Of a DNA stretch of 64,000 nt, positions 42,565 through 54,388 are shown piece by piece. A model generated the notes under the pieces. That model had not been told where the DNA came from, ran no database searches, and saw only the letters and a program-made list of their open reading frames with translations. The translations under genes were made by a program, and so were the position numbers. The DNA is from Sorex araneus. Lineage: Eukaryota; Chordata; Mammalia; Eulipotyphla; Soricidae. The DNA is taken from assembly GCF_027595985.1 (NCBI RefSeq), contig NC_073306.1, positions 96,484,926 through 96,548,925 on the forward strand. Reading direction: 5' to 3'. Numbering within the stretch: the stretch's first letter is position 1; every line of letters begins with the position of its first letter.

Positions 42565-42725
42565 CAGGACTGGAGAGATAGTACAGCAGGTAAAGTGTTT
42601 GCTTTGCATGTGGCCAACCTGGGTTTGTCACCAGTGTCCCATATGATCCCCTGAAACCACCAGGAATGATCCCAGGAGTGAGCCAGAAATAAGCCCCGAA
42701 TATCACCCCAAACACAAAACAGACA
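42565..42725 (+). mobile_element. tRNA-type SINE
   Basis: actggagagatagtacagcagg, gggtttgtcaccagtg, gtgagccagaaataagcc. 42726-43319 after it has a GA-rich patch (42773-42840) and no gene. Confidence 0.75.
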
Positions 42726-43319
42726 GAATGTTTTCAAGTATTTCTAGTTTATTAAAAAATAATTTTTTAAATGAGAGAGAGAAAGAGACGGAGAGACAGA
42801 GACAGAGATACAGAGAGATGGAAAGAGACAGAGCGAGCACAGGATATTAGCAGCCAGTACATAACGCCCAGGCAGGATGCTTCTCCTCTGAGGAACAGAA
42901 AGGGAAGCAGCCTAGGGAATACAGGCAAGGTCGCAAGGGATGGGGAGACAGATTTGGTCTGGGAAATCTGCAGAGGTGGGAAGGCAGGTGGGGCATAAGG
43001 TTTACATTTGCATCCATAATAAAAGCAAATGTCTAAACTTGATAAACGAGAACTCTGCATCGTGAAGTCAGCTGTTACAAGGGAAAGACAGACAGTCGGG
43101 GAGGAGTGTCAGGTGAATCCTGCAGTAGCTGATTCCAGCTCACTGCATCAAGCACAGAGTCAGGATGTGGCACAAAAAACAAAGCAAACAGAAAGGAAAA
43201 GGACTGGCGAGTACAGGGGTTATCCCACCAGGCAGCAGCCCACAAGCCCTGCTGGGTATAGCCCATCCCCCAAGGTTGGCTTTCGCAGCAAATGGTTGAA
43301 ACAAAAAATGGGTTTCCCA

Positions 43320-43499
43320 TTGGGGCTGGAGAGATAGCACAGCGGGTAGGGCGTTTGCCTTGCACGCGGCCGACCCGGGTTCAAATCCCAGCATCCCATA
43401 TGGTCCCCTGAGCACAGCCAGGGGTAATTCCTGAGTGCAGAGCCAGGAGCAACCCCTGTGCATTGCCAGGTGTGACCCAAAAAGCAAAAAAAAAAAAAA
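43320..43499 (+). mobile_element. Young full-length tRNA-type SINE
   Basis: Near consensus. The 17-bp target duplication aaaaaatgggtttccca at 43303-43319 and 43500-43516 makes this one of the youngest copies in the window. Confidence 0.96.
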
Positions 43500-43516
43500 A
43501 AAAAATGGGTTTCCCA

Positions 43517-44149
43517 GACCCCTGGGGAGAAGGACTAGGAAGAAGTAGATTAGTGAACTCCACTATCTGTGATCAGCAGAGTAACCATGTAATTTACCGC
43601 TGATCCACAAGCACTTCTGAATCAAAGGGGGTCCTACTAATCACATGCCACGGTGAGAAGCAGGAACTGGGGCTCTCTCAGGCAAACCAGGGCTAGGGCA
43701 CCCTAATTAGAGGCTTCAGATACTGTCTGAGTTTAACAAAGTCAGGGTTCCATTCAGATACCCACACAAGAATATAAAGGGCTGTCTCGAGACTGTAATA
43801 TTTAAGGAATATTGCAACAATGTCTTGGGAGCTGCAGCTCTCAGATATCACAGTGCATCTTTTATATGTGTGAGGCCTGGGTTTGAAGCACCAAAACCCT
43901 GCCCCCACCCAAAGAAGTATGTACTGGGAAACTGGGGGTTATTTTCAGCTTCCACTCCCAAACTACCTAGAGCCATGCATTTCTAAACACTACCCCTCTT
44001 GGGAGTCAGCCTGCAACTCCGCACCATTCCATCCCAGGGTGTGGAAAGAAGGGGGAAAGCTTGCCTAGTATATACGAGGTTCAAGATGTTCTTGGAGAAT
44101 TAAGTAAAAATCTCAAAATTTAGGTAACTAATGACAACTGATAAGACAC
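43517..44149. other. CTTNBP2NL intron, unique-looking
   Basis: Nothing recognised apart from a possible SINE remnant near 43866-43920. Confidence 0.45.
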
Positions 44150-44160
44150 CTTTTAAATTA

Positions 44161-44412
44161 TAGCACTGTAACACTGTCATAGCACTGTCGTCCTGTTGTT
44201 TATTGATTTGCTGGAGTGGGCACCAATAAGGTCTCCATTGTGAGACTTGTTGTTACTGTTCTTGGCATATGGAATATGCCACGGGGAGCTTGCCAGACTC
44301 TGCTGTGCGGGTGAGATACTCTCAGTAGCTTACCAGGCTCTCCAAGAGGGACAGAGGAATCAAACCTGGGTTGGCCACATGCAAGGCTCACTGTGCTATT
44401 GCTCCAGTCCAT
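44161..44412 (-). mobile_element. Full-length composite SINE: tRNA head + RTE tail
   Basis: Read in reverse: head (actggagcaatagcacagtg, aacccaggtttgattcc), body with gagagcctggtaagctactg, RTE tail, and acagtgct-type repeats. Target duplication cttttaaatta at 44150-44160 and 44413-44423. Confidence 0.92.
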
Positions 44413-44619
44413 CTTTTAAATTAGGGCAGAAGTATTTTCAGATAGGTTCTTTCCAGATTTGATGGTGAGCTTTTCTGGGTATTGGATAATTTTGAGAATT
44501 CAAGTAAAGATTGGGTAAAAAGTTGTTTTCCACAAAAAGATCAACTTTTGGCATTCTATAAATTTTCTGGAGGGATCAGGGACATATGAGACCCATCCAT
44601 GGTTAAAACCACCATTCTG

Positions 44620-45260
44620 TGGGAGACTAACACCCAAGAGTAGTAGAGATAAGAACCAGGAGGTCGGGGGCCGGAGCGATAACACAGCGGGTAGGGCGTT
44701 TGCCTTGCACGCGGCCGACCTAGGTTCGATCCCCGGCATCCCATATGGTCCCCCAAGCACTGCCAGGAGCAATTCCTGAGTGCAGAGCCAGGAGTAACCC
44801 CTGAGCATCGCTGGGTGTGACCCAAAGAGCAAAAAAAAAATTAAAAAAAAAAAAAAGAACCAGGAGGTCTGCCCCACAGCTTAGAAACTGGCCTCAGATG
44901 CTGGGGGAAAAGGTAGCTGAGATAGAGAAGGGAACACCTAGTAGAGGATATTGGGAGGACCCACTCAGGTTGAAAGATGTGTGCTGAAAGTAGACTATAG
45001 ACTGCCCATGATGGCCACTTAATACCTCTATTGCAAACTACAACACCCAAAAGGAGAGAGAATAAAAGGGAATGCCCTGCCACAGAGGCAGGGTGGGGTG
45101 GTGGGGGTTGGGGTGGGGGTGGTAGGAGGGATACTGGAACATTGGTGGAGGAGAATGGGCACTGATGGTGGGATGTAAATGAAATGCAAACATGAAAATT
45201 CATAAGTTTGTAACTGTACCTCATGGTGATTCACTAATAAAAAATTAAAAAAAAAACCCT
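44620..45260 (+). mobile_element. L1 3' UTR end, split by a SINE
   Basis: gggagactaacacccaagag, then (after the SINE) the G-rich tggggtggtgggggttgg tract, atggtgattcactaata and an A-rich tail. Short target duplication ccattctg at 44612-44619 and 45261-45268. Confidence 0.9.
44666..44855 (+). mobile_element. Young tRNA-type SINE inside L1
   Basis: Target duplication agaaccaggaggtc at 44652-44665 and 44856-44869 lies within the L1 3' UTR. The SINE is therefore younger than the L1. Confidence 0.95.
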
Positions 45261-45361
45261 CCATTCTGGCCTTTCATTAGGAATTTATGAAGGGGAAGAA
45301 AAATCATGGACAAGATCTAAGTTTAAGCAAATTTGTCAGAAGCCTTTTAGGCAGATGGTTC

Positions 45362-45475
45362 TCTAATGGAATTACTCCTGGTGGGCTTGGGGAAATATAT
45401 GAGATACCAGGTATAGAACCTGCATTGACCATATTCAAGGCAAGTGCCCTGTCCATTGCACTATTACTCTGGTGC
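45362..45475 (-). mobile_element. Old SINE fragment
   Basis: ggaattactcctggtgggc, ggtatagaacctgcattgac, gcactattactctggtgcc. 45476-46021 beyond it is unique-looking and leads into an exon. Confidence 0.65.
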
Positions 45476-46021
45476 CAATTTATGATTTTTGAGAATTAGG
45501 CCATGGAATAAAATCAAAGGCACTAATATTTCAATGAAACAAGCATGCACAGGGTAGAACAATCTGAGGGGACTGTTTATGGTATCTGAGAAGCAAAATA
45601 CACTGAAACTCAAACCTAGGAATGAATGAAAATAATCTGTTGGCCTGAATATTTATAGTCAAGTAAATTCTGTTTCACTGGGACTGGCATTCCCTCAAAT
45701 GTCTTTTAATCTTTCTATTTATCACATCAGTAAGCAAACAGAGAGGTCTCTGTTCAGCCATGAGGTTGGTCAAAATTCACTTTGCCGCAACGTCTGGGTG
45801 ATCAAGAGCTGGAAAAACACACCAAGCACTTTAGAGCGTCAGAGTGAAAGGAATGCGCTCTGGCACCCAGCTTCTGGCACACTCGCCCTAAACTAGCACT
45901 GGGGACAACTTGTATGTTCTTTCCTGTCTCAGGGAAAGGCTTTCTGACCCCCATGGGTCTTGTCAATTCCGACTTCGAAGCTTAGGCATTCCCAATAAGT
46001 CTTCCCAACATGCGCTCGTAC

Positions 46022-46252
46022 CTTGCGGTGCCGGCTCTCGGCGGCGGCCAGCTGGGACAGCATGCGCTCCTGCATGTTCTTGCACTGCTTCATCACCGTC
46101 TTCAGAACCGAGAGGGGGTTTGTGCACACCGGCTGCTTCTCCCCATCATTCTGCTCCTTCAGAGTCTCAAAGTCTCTCTGGAGAGCCATCAGGGGGTCAC
46201 TGATGTTATACTTGCCATAGCGCTCTTCAATGAAAGTGTCCCGGTGCTGGGC
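46022..46252 (-). CDS. CTTNBP2NL: CTTNBP2NL second coding exon
   Basis: This 231-bp exon encodes 77 residues, predicted 34-110: AQHRDTFIEERYGKYNISDP, then LMALQRDFETLKEQN, CTNPLSVLKTVMKQCKNMQE and RMLSQLAAAESRHRK. It is highly conserved CortBP2 N-terminal coiled-coil sequence. The acceptor is ccctgacag (complement of 46253 upward) and the donor gtacg (complement of 46017-46021), phase 0. The initiating exon (about 33 residues, MNLEKLSKPELL-type) was searched for in 46253-64000 on the minus strand and not seen, so it lies off the right edge. Intron to the next exon: 40801-46021. Confidence 0.96.
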
Positions 46253-46961
46253 CTGTCAGGGAGGAAACACAGGCGTTTTGCTTTGGAAACTCGTACATCC
46301 AGGGGGCCTGGCGGGACATGAAAAGTGTGGGCTCCACAATAGGCCCTGCTGGCTCTGCATGGCACTGAGTCATCAAAAAAGCACATCAGAGGGCCAGAGC
46401 TCAGGTGTGAGACCCTGGGGCTGACCTGACACAGCAGGAACATCCCGAGCCCCGAGCAGTGCTGGGGTGAGACCTCAGCACCCCCAGGTCTGAGCAGCAC
46501 TGAATTTCTGATTTCATCAGGCTCGCATCATGGGGAGAGGCCGAGGGGGTCCTCTGAGCACCCCCCCAAAACCTTACATCAAAAAGATACCAGAGGACGT
46601 AACAGTACAGAGAGCAAATACTTAGATGGAGTACATGACTGTGTAGTAGGCGTTATTCTAGCACGTCTGTTCATATAATGTTATTTGAATTTTACAACTT
46701 TGATAGGGCAGTGCTATTATCTCCATTTTAAGGCTGACAAAACCTTTACAGAACAGTCAAGTGACTTGTTCCAGATTCCACATGGAGCTGTCAGAAACGG
46801 ACTGAAACCCAGTGCGTCTGGCTCTAAACCCCTAGGCATCGTGACTGCTGACTCTGCTTCGAAAACCTCAATTAGCAACACGTCCATCTTTGGGGTTGGG
46901 GTGAGGTGGTTTGGGGCCACACCTGAACTGGAGTCAGCGGCAAGCAAGAAGCATACCTTTC
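46253..46961. other. CTTNBP2NL intron, unique-looking
   Basis: A degraded head/body remnant may lie at 46400-46500. Otherwise nothing recognised. Confidence 0.45.
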
Positions 46962-47135
46962 CTTTTTTTCCGCTTTTTGGGTCACATCCGGCAATGCACA
47001 GGGGTCACTCCTGGCTCTGCACTCAGGAGTTACTCCTGGCAGTGCTCAGGGGACCATATGGGATGCTGGGAATCGAACCTGGGTTGGCCACGTGCAAGGC
47101 AAATGCCCTACCCGCTGTGCTATCACTCCAGCCCC
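46962..47135 (-). mobile_element. Young tRNA-type SINE
   Basis: Near-consensus body. Imperfect flanking repeat aagaagcata/aagaagtata. Confidence 0.9.
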
Positions 47136-47549
47136 AAGAAGTATATCTTTTTTTGTTCTTATTTTGGGGCCAAGAAAGGTGGTGCTGGGGGCTGCAGTTG
47201 GGGAGCACTCTGACTCGTGTTCAGGCAGTCAGGCAGTCAGGGGTCAAAGCCAGCTTGGAGTGCAAAGTGCGCCCTCCTGTCCTTTGCTGCCCTCTCAGAT
47301 GCTAAGCTTGGGGCTTATCTTCTCATTCTGTTGCCTTCAAATTTGTAAAATATGGTTAGCATGGAAATTCTGAGTTTCATGTTTGAAGAACCTAAAATAA
47401 AGTGGCCATAATAAGCAAAGAATACTGAAAGGCAAGTAAAGTATTTCATTACCTTGAACTCCTTGTGATTTGAACAGACAATACTCCACTAGGGGCTCAA
47501 GTCAAGCCCCAAGAGTCAACAACAGTGAGAAGTGTAAAGAAAAATCCTT

Positions 47550-47740
47550 TCTGGCCCAGAGAGATAGTACAGTGGGTAGGGCACTTTCCTTGCATGTGAC
47601 CTACCTGGGTTGGATCATCAGTACCCCAAATGGTCCCTCGAGCACCATCAGGAGTAATTCCTGAGTACAGAGCCAGGAGAAAGCCCTGAGCAACACCAAG
47701 TGTGGACCCAAAGCAAAAAAGAAAAAAAAGAAGAAGAAAG
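47550..47740 (+). mobile_element. tRNA-type SINE
   Basis: ggcccagagagatagtacagtgg, gggttggatcatcag, gagccaggagaaagccc, and a mixed A/G tail. Confidence 0.82.
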
Positions 47741-47949
47741 GACAATCCTTTCTATGTGCTACCAACCTCACCCCTTCTCTTCTTCTCTGCTCAGCTGCTT
47801 GCTGCCGCCTGCTTTCTGTCTGCTTCAGGGAGCTTTGGGATGAACAAGAAGGTTACCAGGGTACGTTTCTGGTACCTGGTCTAGGGCTTTTAGGCCCAGG
47901 GCCAATTTGGGTCTATGGATAAGAAAGGGAATAGAAAGAGATTCTTAGG

Positions 47950-48137
47950 CTTTTATTTCTTTTTTCCCTTTCTGGGCCACATCCAGCGGTGCTCAAGATT
48001 TACTCCAGGCTCTGCATTCAGGAATCACTCTAGGCTCTGCACTCAGAAATCCTCCTGGCAGGGTTCAGGGGACACTATGAGGTCTGGGGATCAAACCCCA
48101 ACTGGTCACATGCAAGGCTTAGCCGCTCTCTAGCCCT
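47950..48137 (-). mobile_element. tRNA-type SINE with internal duplication
   Basis: The segment aggctctgca(t/c)tcaggaatc appears twice (about 48006 and 48031). Head complement gctctctagccc. Confidence 0.72.
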
Positions 48138-48267
48138 GATTCTTGTATTAGGAGGCACTTGGGAGTTCTTCATATGACAATCATGTATGACATGCAGGTG
48201 AATGGAGTGATATTCACAGAGCATTTACTACACAGTCATTCAAATGTTTCCAAGATCAGGAAGCCAT

Positions 48268-48410
48268 AGTATCGGGGCTAAGGCATTTGCCTCGCCTACT
48301 ACCTGCCTCCTTCCCATCCCTGGCACCTCAGGGAGCATATGCTGAGCACAGATGCAGGAGTAGCCCCTAGATACCAACAAGTTAGGTCCCAAAGCAAAAC
48401 ACAGAAGTTT
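48268..48410 (+). mobile_element. Old SINE
   Basis: aagccatagtatcggggctaagg, gagcacagatgcaggagtagcccc. Box sequences decayed. 48411-49059 after it shows no feature. Confidence 0.5.
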
Positions 48411-49059
48411 TCCGAGGCATTTTGCAAAAAAAAAAAAGCATGCATGAGCCCAATGCTGAGTAATCTTTCATAAAACCACAGCAAAATACTATGTAATTTA
48501 AGGATTCAAAAGAAATCTAGTTATGGAAACAACCCCCACTTATGAATTTTAAAAAATCACTTCATTCGAAGCTATGTTTCTTACCACCACATCTTCAACT
48601 GTAACCCTACTTGAAAAGAAAGTTAAATTCACAATTCAGTGGCTATGCTTAAAACAAAACAAAAGCCCTCAAGGTAATAAAGCAAACGTGTTTTCTCTAA
48701 CATGAAAGTCTGTTTCAGTGCTGAGCAAATGATGCCTTCCTCATGAGCTTGTCTAAGTTCAAGACCCTGAAACCCTACGCTACAAGTTTTTGTTGGTGTG
48801 TCAGTTTGTAAATGTTCAAAGCAGAGTTAGAAATCCTGGGTTTTACTTCTGGCTCAATTACAACCTTATAAATGATGACATAATTGGAGAACTTGGGCAA
48901 CACTTTTACAGCAGGAAGATGAAAACTGAAACTGTTCCCTTTAAGTCACTGATAACCATCTTCCTAGTCTTACAGGAATGTGTGTGCATGAGTGAGCATG
49001 CGAAAGAGTAAGACAAAAATCTAAGTTTTCCACTCCAAACTTTAAAAAAAAGGAAATTC

Positions 49060-49225
49060 TTGAGCTGTAGAGATAGCTCAATGAACTGGAATGTGTGCTC
49101 TGCATTTAGGGGGCTAGGTTCAATCTCTGGCACCTGAGGTTCTCTGAATGCCCCTGACAGCGATCCACCGAACAGAGCCAGGAGCAGCTCCTGAGTACTG
49201 TTAGGTGTGGCCCCCAAGAAAACCA
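49060..49225 (+). mobile_element. tRNA-type SINE
   Basis: gagctgtagagatagctcaatg, ggttcaatctctggc, gagccaggagcagctcctgag. Confidence 0.75.
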
Positions 49226-49329
49226 AAACAGAAAAATTTCAGTAAAACTTAAAAATAATAGGATGAAGGAAAAAACCCACCTCGGTTTATTGTTTTTATT
49301 ATTATTACTATTATTATTATTATTATTAC

Positions 49330-49747
49330 CAGGCTCTCCCACGTGGGCAGGAAACTCCTAGTAGTTTTCCAGGTTCTCCCAAAGGGAGAAAAAGGATATA
49401 AGCTGCCGGGAGCTGGCTTTTAAGTCTCTGGATGATGGCCGTAGATAGGATTACACGGCGCTGGGGGCCGTCCCAGGGTCCTAGCTACTGGGAAATGGGA
49501 AATCTGGGCAGAGGAGGCCCAGTCCCGATCCCAGCAGCCTTGGAGGTCTCAGCCCCAGGCTTGGCAAGGTACCCATGGTGTATTAATATGCCAAAACCAG
49601 TAACAAGCTGGATCTCATTTCTCTGACCCTGAAAGAGCCTCCAGTATGGCATTGTTGGAAGGACGAGTCGAGAGAGGCTTCTAAAATCTCAGGGCTTGGA
49701 CGAATGGAGATGTTACTGAGATCGCTCAAGAAATTCGACGATCAACG

Positions 49748-49801
<54 letters not shown>
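49330..49801 (+). mobile_element. RTE-derived element with 5' inversion and (GAT)n tail
   Basis: 49330-49562 is in reverse orientation (caggctctcccacgtgggc ... ggaggtctcagcccc). 49563-49748 is forward (atatgccaaaaccagtaac, gaccctgaaagagcctcc, gatcaacggg) and runs into GAT repeats at 49749-49801. The two parts meet as expected for twin priming. (TTA)n lies on the left at 49296-49329. The open frame with an Asp run here is the GAT repeat. Confidence 0.85.
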
Positions 49802-49802
<1 letters not shown>

Positions 49803-49803
<1 letters not shown>

Positions 49804-49970
49804 GCTTTTTTTGGGTCACACCCAGTGATGCTCAGGGGTTACTCCTGGCTCTGCACTCAGGAATCACTCCAGGCAGTACTCAGGGGACTATATGGAATCC
49901 TGGGAATCGAACCCGGGTCGGCCACGTGCAAGGAAAACGCCCTACCCACTGTGCTATGCTCCACTCCATT
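49803..49970 (-). mobile_element. Young tRNA-type SINE at the end of a GAT tail
   Basis: gctttttttgggtcacaccc directly follows the GAT repeat; near-consensus through ggaatcgaacccgggtcgg. Confidence 0.88.
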
Positions 49971-50034
49971 TTTATTATTTTTTCAAATAATAGTAAGATA
50001 AAAGAAACTAGTTATTAGTTTTGAAAGCAATAGT

Positions 50035-50195
50035 TTTGGGACTGGGGTGATGTACAGTGAGTAGTGTGCTTGCATTGCATATGGCCAGCCTGGGTTCTAT
50101 CCCCCACACCCCACGGGGTCCAGGAGAGATCCCAGAGCGCAGGACCAGGAAAGAGTTCTGCATGCAGCTGGGTGTGGACCAACCCCCCATACCGT
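50035..50195 (+). mobile_element. Old tRNA-type SINE
   Basis: gggactggggtgatgtacag, gggttctatcccccac, caggaccaggaaagag. Confidence 0.68.
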
Positions 50196-50244
50196 TTCTC
50201 TTTCACCAAGAACACCTGTTTTAGGTATTAAAAACACTGTGACT

Positions 50245-50395
50245 GAGCTGGAGAGATAGTACAGGGGTTAAGGATCTTGCCTTATGCAAACAAACCTTGG
50301 TTCTTGCCTGGATACTACAAGGTCCTCTGAGCACTGCCCAGAGCAGCCCTAAGCAGCATGTGATGTGGCCCAATTACCACTCCCAAACACCCACT
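50245..50395 (+). mobile_element. Old tRNA-type SINE
   Basis: gagctggagagatagtacagggg, ttggttcttgcctgg; shortened body. Confidence 0.68.
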
Positions 50396-50595
50396 CAGAT
50401 TGATAAGCTAAGATTCAATGAGAATATCCTATTGCAGCTATTCATATCCTAAAGCAACACATGTTTAGAAAAATCCTTGAGCAAAAGAGCAAGAGAAAAA
50501 CCATTTTTTTTTGTTTGTTTGTTTTGGGACCATACCTGCCAGTGCTGAAGGCTTATTTAAAACAAAAACAAAAACTCCTTTAAGAAGTTGAAATT

Positions 50596-50772
50596 CAGGG
50601 GCTGGAGCAATAGCACAGCAGGTTGGGGTTTGCCTTGCATGCGGCAGACTCAGGTTCGATTCCCAGCATCCTATATGGTCCCCTGAGCATCGCCAGGAGT
50701 AATTCCTGAGTGCAGAGCCAGGAGTAACCCCTGTATATCGCCGGGTGTGACCGGAAGAGCAAAAAAAAAAAA
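50596..50772 (+). mobile_element. Young tRNA-type SINE
   Basis: Head gctggagcaatagcacagcagg, B-box caggttcgattcccag. Target duplication ttgaaatt at 50588-50595 and 50773-50780. Confidence 0.92.
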
Positions 50773-51174
50773 TTGAAATTTCTCTTTTCGGTGACATTTC
50801 TCATCCAAGAAAACCATTTTTGTATGTTTAGCAATGGGAACAGAATGATTATTAGACGAGAAATCAGTTTAGGAAAAAAATTAAAAGGTGAACCTGATTT
50901 CCCTCCTTCTTTACTGATTTTTATTTTACGATTAATTTTAATTTTATTAATAAAATAATTTATTGATTTTTACCAACACAACAATTTATTATTTATTGTA
51001 TTTAAATATGGTTTTAATATGTTTAATTAATTTTGGAATTTTGTGATTTGCAGTACTGTTCACGACAGGGTAAATGTATACAATGTTCTTACACTACCCC
51101 TCCACAAGACTGCCCCCTCAACCTACACTCCCCTCTTCCCTCTCATGGTAAGCTCAATTCTGCTGAATCTGAAT

Positions 51175-51340
51175 TTTGTTTGGTTTGGGGCCACCAGTGG
51201 TGCTCAGGGTTTACTCCTGGCTCTGTGCCCAGGTAACTTCTGGTGGGCGTGGGGAACCACATAGGGCACTAGGGATCAAACCCAGGTCCACTGTGTGTGC
51301 AAGGTAATACCCTACCCACTGCACTATCACTCTGACCATG
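51175..51340 (-). mobile_element. tRNA-type SINE
   Basis: ggtttggggccaccagtgg, gggatcaaacccaggtcc, gcactatcactctgacc. Confidence 0.78.
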
Positions 51341-51347
51341 AACCCAG

Positions 51348-51488
51348 ATATTTTGGCTTTGGGTGATGCTCAGGGGTTACTCTTGGCTCTGCACTCAGAA
51401 TTCGTCCTGGCAGTGTTCAGGGGACCATATGGGATGCTGGGGACTGAATCCGGGCTGGCTACCCACTGTACTATTGGTCCGTCCACGA
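51348..51488 (-). mobile_element. tRNA-type SINE
   Basis: gggtgatgctcaggggttac, ggggactgaatccgggctgg, gtactattggtccgtcc. Confidence 0.8.
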
Positions 51489-52464
51489 ACCCAAGTGTTT
51501 TGATCGCCATTTCTTTCAAATGGCATGATGAAAGTGAGGTGTGAAAGCAGGAGTGTGGAATGCAATTTATGACCTTGACATGAGATCTGCTCAGGTTTGA
51601 GTATAGAATTAACTAATCCTTAAAAATATGGCTTAAAAATCCTCACTATGATTAGTCTATATAATTAATATGTACCACAGAGCTAACATGTAATGCACGA
51701 GGAGCGTCTGGCGAGACTCAGCCCTCTCTGCCAACGGCGGTTAAATGTCTGTTTTCTCTTGAAGCACTTCTCAGTAACTCCATGATCACTTGCAGCGTAA
51801 TTATAAGCTAGACAAAATTGGTGGCTTTGCAGATAAATGAAAATAATTTTTGGAATAATTAAAAGAAGGCTCCTGCCATAAAATAATTCTTTTAAGTACA
51901 TTCTAATAGGGGACCCAAACAGGGGGCAAGCACATTCTGTAATTTATCATGTCAAACCCTGACTCGGAACATGCCAGACAGGAGAGGGGATTTAATGGCA
52001 AGGTCAAGGTGAACCATAAGGATGACGGTCTTATAGTGCAAATAACAATACCAGAAACAGACGTGAAGTTCTGAACGAGAGAGGGCCTCAAAGCGTATAG
52101 ACCAGTGATCTATTCCCACATGACAAATTATCCCCAAACATTGCATCTGTAACAGCCAACATTTTTCTATCTCAAGTGTCTGAGGGTTAGGAATCTGGAG
52201 GGCCTTAGCTGGGGTGGGGGTCCTGACTCCAGTTAAGCCCTAGGCTAGGGCTGGGTTGTCTGAAGGGAGACCCCTCACGTCAGGGATATGACGCAAAGTG
52301 ATGCAGCACACGTCTCACTGATGCGAGGCTTCAAGTTTTATCTCTGATTCTGCTCCTACTGCAGGTGTTACCCAGGTGCTCTTGGCTTCCTTTCCCTGCT
52401 CTCAGGGGGGCTTCTCAGCCAGGAGCAGCTCTGGACTCCCAAGGCACCACCAGGTGTGGGGCAC
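51489..52464. other. CTTNBP2NL intron, unique-looking
   Basis: AT-rich, with no recognised repeat or coding sequence. Confidence 0.5.
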
Positions 52465-52584
52465 TGTTTATTTTTTATTAATTTAATTTGGGAGGGCCTC
52501 ACCAGGCATGCAAAGTTAGGGTCTTAGTGGCTGTACTAGCTCTCCAGCCCCATTGAAAAGAAAAACCCACACAAAAATGCAAAA

Positions 52585-52765
52585 TGGGCTGCAGCAATAG
52601 TACTCGGGAAGGCATTTCCCTTGCACGTGCCAACCTGGGTTCAATCCCCAGCCTCCCTAAGGTCCCCCGAGCACCCCAGGAGTAGTAATTCATGAGTGCA
52701 GAGCCAGGAGTAACCCCTGAGCACTGCCGTGTGTGGCCCAAAATCAAAGAAAAAGAAATCCAAAA
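52585..52765 (+). mobile_element. tRNA-type SINE
   Basis: gggctgcagcaatagtactcgg, gggttcaatccccagc, and an A-rich tail. A degraded reverse piece sits just before it (52465-52555). Confidence 0.8.
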
Positions 52766-53099
52766 AAAAAGAAACCAACCCCAGGAAACTTGAGAAGAGC
52801 TGACATGAAGGGTGTGATATCACGAGGGTCAGGTTTGGGGGACAACTTGGACACTGTCTCCCCTGGGGAAAGACGAGCCACAGCACCTGCCACCGACCCT
52901 GGCAAGACAAAATGCAGAGATCCCAAACTGAAGACTGAAAACTTGCCGAAGCTTAGTCTGATACCTTCCTGACAGCTCAGGTTTTCCTACCACATTTTCA
53001 AAATGGTTTGGATTTGATTTCAGGGGGAGTTCAATAATAAAGTCAAACTTTATCTTAAGTTTTATTTTTCTCCTCAATTTCATTATTTTGACTCAGTAA

Positions 53100-53229
53100 C
53101 AACATAGCACTGCAGCACTGTAGTACCATCATCCTGTTCAGCGATTTGCTCGAGCAGGCACCAGTAACATCTCCATTGTGAGACTTCTTGTTACTGTTTT
53201 TGGCATATCGAATACGACAAGGGTAGCTA
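53100..53229 (-). mobile_element. RTE-tailed SINE, 5'-truncated
   Basis: Reverse of gatatgccaaaaacagtaac ... gttactggtgcctgctc. The tail gctgcagtgct-type repeats are at 53105-53125. Confidence 0.8.
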
Positions 53230-53881
53230 AAATATAGTAACAGAAATTCCCACTTTGTCAGAGAACACTGCAATCTCTCAGACAAAAGGAAAATGACAGG
53301 CGCACAGGGAGGGGCTGCAGCAGACAAGAGCAGCACAGCAGCCATCTCTTCCCCAGGCTGCTCCAACATGCTTTCACTCCAGGCCAACCACCTGGCCCAC
53401 TGCCTCATGATGGAGCTCTGCAGACACACACTACCGAAAATGTCAGGTACACCGGTCTCCAGAGGCTGGGGTCTTCTCGGAGTGGGGGTGGGCAGCCTTC
53501 CCACTGCCCCATACTCCCGGAAACCTTGGCAGCCACACCCACATCCCACAACCGCTGCCATGTAAGCTCACTGTCCAGTTAGATATTCTATAGTTTCTGG
53601 AGCACGTGGTCCCAATGCAGCCACACAACACATAGACTCTACAATCCCCAGGAACACAACAATGTAGATGGGAATGGAATGTAGAAGCCAACTAAGCCCA
53701 GTAAACAAAAACATTAATACAGAAGGTTCAACTAGCAATCAATAACAGCTTAGTAAACCTCAGACAAGCACTTAATGTCCCTACAGTGAGATATAACAAT
53801 TTTCACAAATTTTCATTTACTGAATTATTTTTCTGATAACTGCATTAGCCATCTGGTTGTTACAAGCAATATAAATTATTT
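53230..53881. other. CTTNBP2NL intron, unique-looking
   Basis: No repeat recognised. Two overlapping open frames (53055-53565) pair with each other on opposite strands and match nothing I know. Confidence 0.45.
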
Positions 53882-54035
53882 TGGGGGCCAAAGCAATAGT
53901 ACAGTGAGTAAGGCATTTGCCTTGCATGCAGGCAACACAAATTTGATCCCTGGCACCCCTAGACCACCAGGAGTAATTCCTGAATGCAGAGCCAGGAGTA
54001 ATCTCTGAACACCGCTGGATGTGCCCCCCAAATTG
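53882..54035 (+). mobile_element. tRNA-type SINE
   Basis: gggggccaaagcaatagtacag, aaatttgatccctggc, gagccaggagtaatctctg. Confidence 0.78.
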
Positions 54036-54341
54036 AAAAAACAAAATTATTTTGTGTCTACTAAGGGGGCAGGCTTGGATGATGGCTGGGAAAATGGGGA
54101 CAATGATGGAGGGAAGGTAACACTGGTAGTGGGACTAGTGTTGGAATACTGAATGTCTATAATAAATGCATCATGAACAACTTTATAAACCACAATGTTT
54201 AAATAAAAGGGATAAAACCCATATGAAGCCTAGGAAAAAATATCACCTCCTTTTAGGGGAGTAACCAATATGATTTATATGTACTATTTATGTGTATAAA
54301 TTATACAGGACATTATGTACAAATAGTATAATCAAGTAGGT

Positions 54342-54388
<47 letters not shown>

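Noticed and set aside
46189..46500. Minus frame starting MLLRPGGAEV, like the human WNT-2B2 N terminus
   Set aside because: The similarity ends after eight residues, it lies 35 kb upstream in CTTNBP2NL intron, and there is no signal peptide or matching donor. Coincidence.
49704..50018. Open frame with a long aspartate run
   Set aside because: The run is the (GAT)n tail of an RTE-derived element, followed by a SINE; no gene.
53055..53565. 168-codon minus frame as a small gene
   Set aside because: It starts within intron, reads through an RTE-tailed SINE (…RIRYAKNSNKKSHN… is the SINE body translated), and has no splice or family support.
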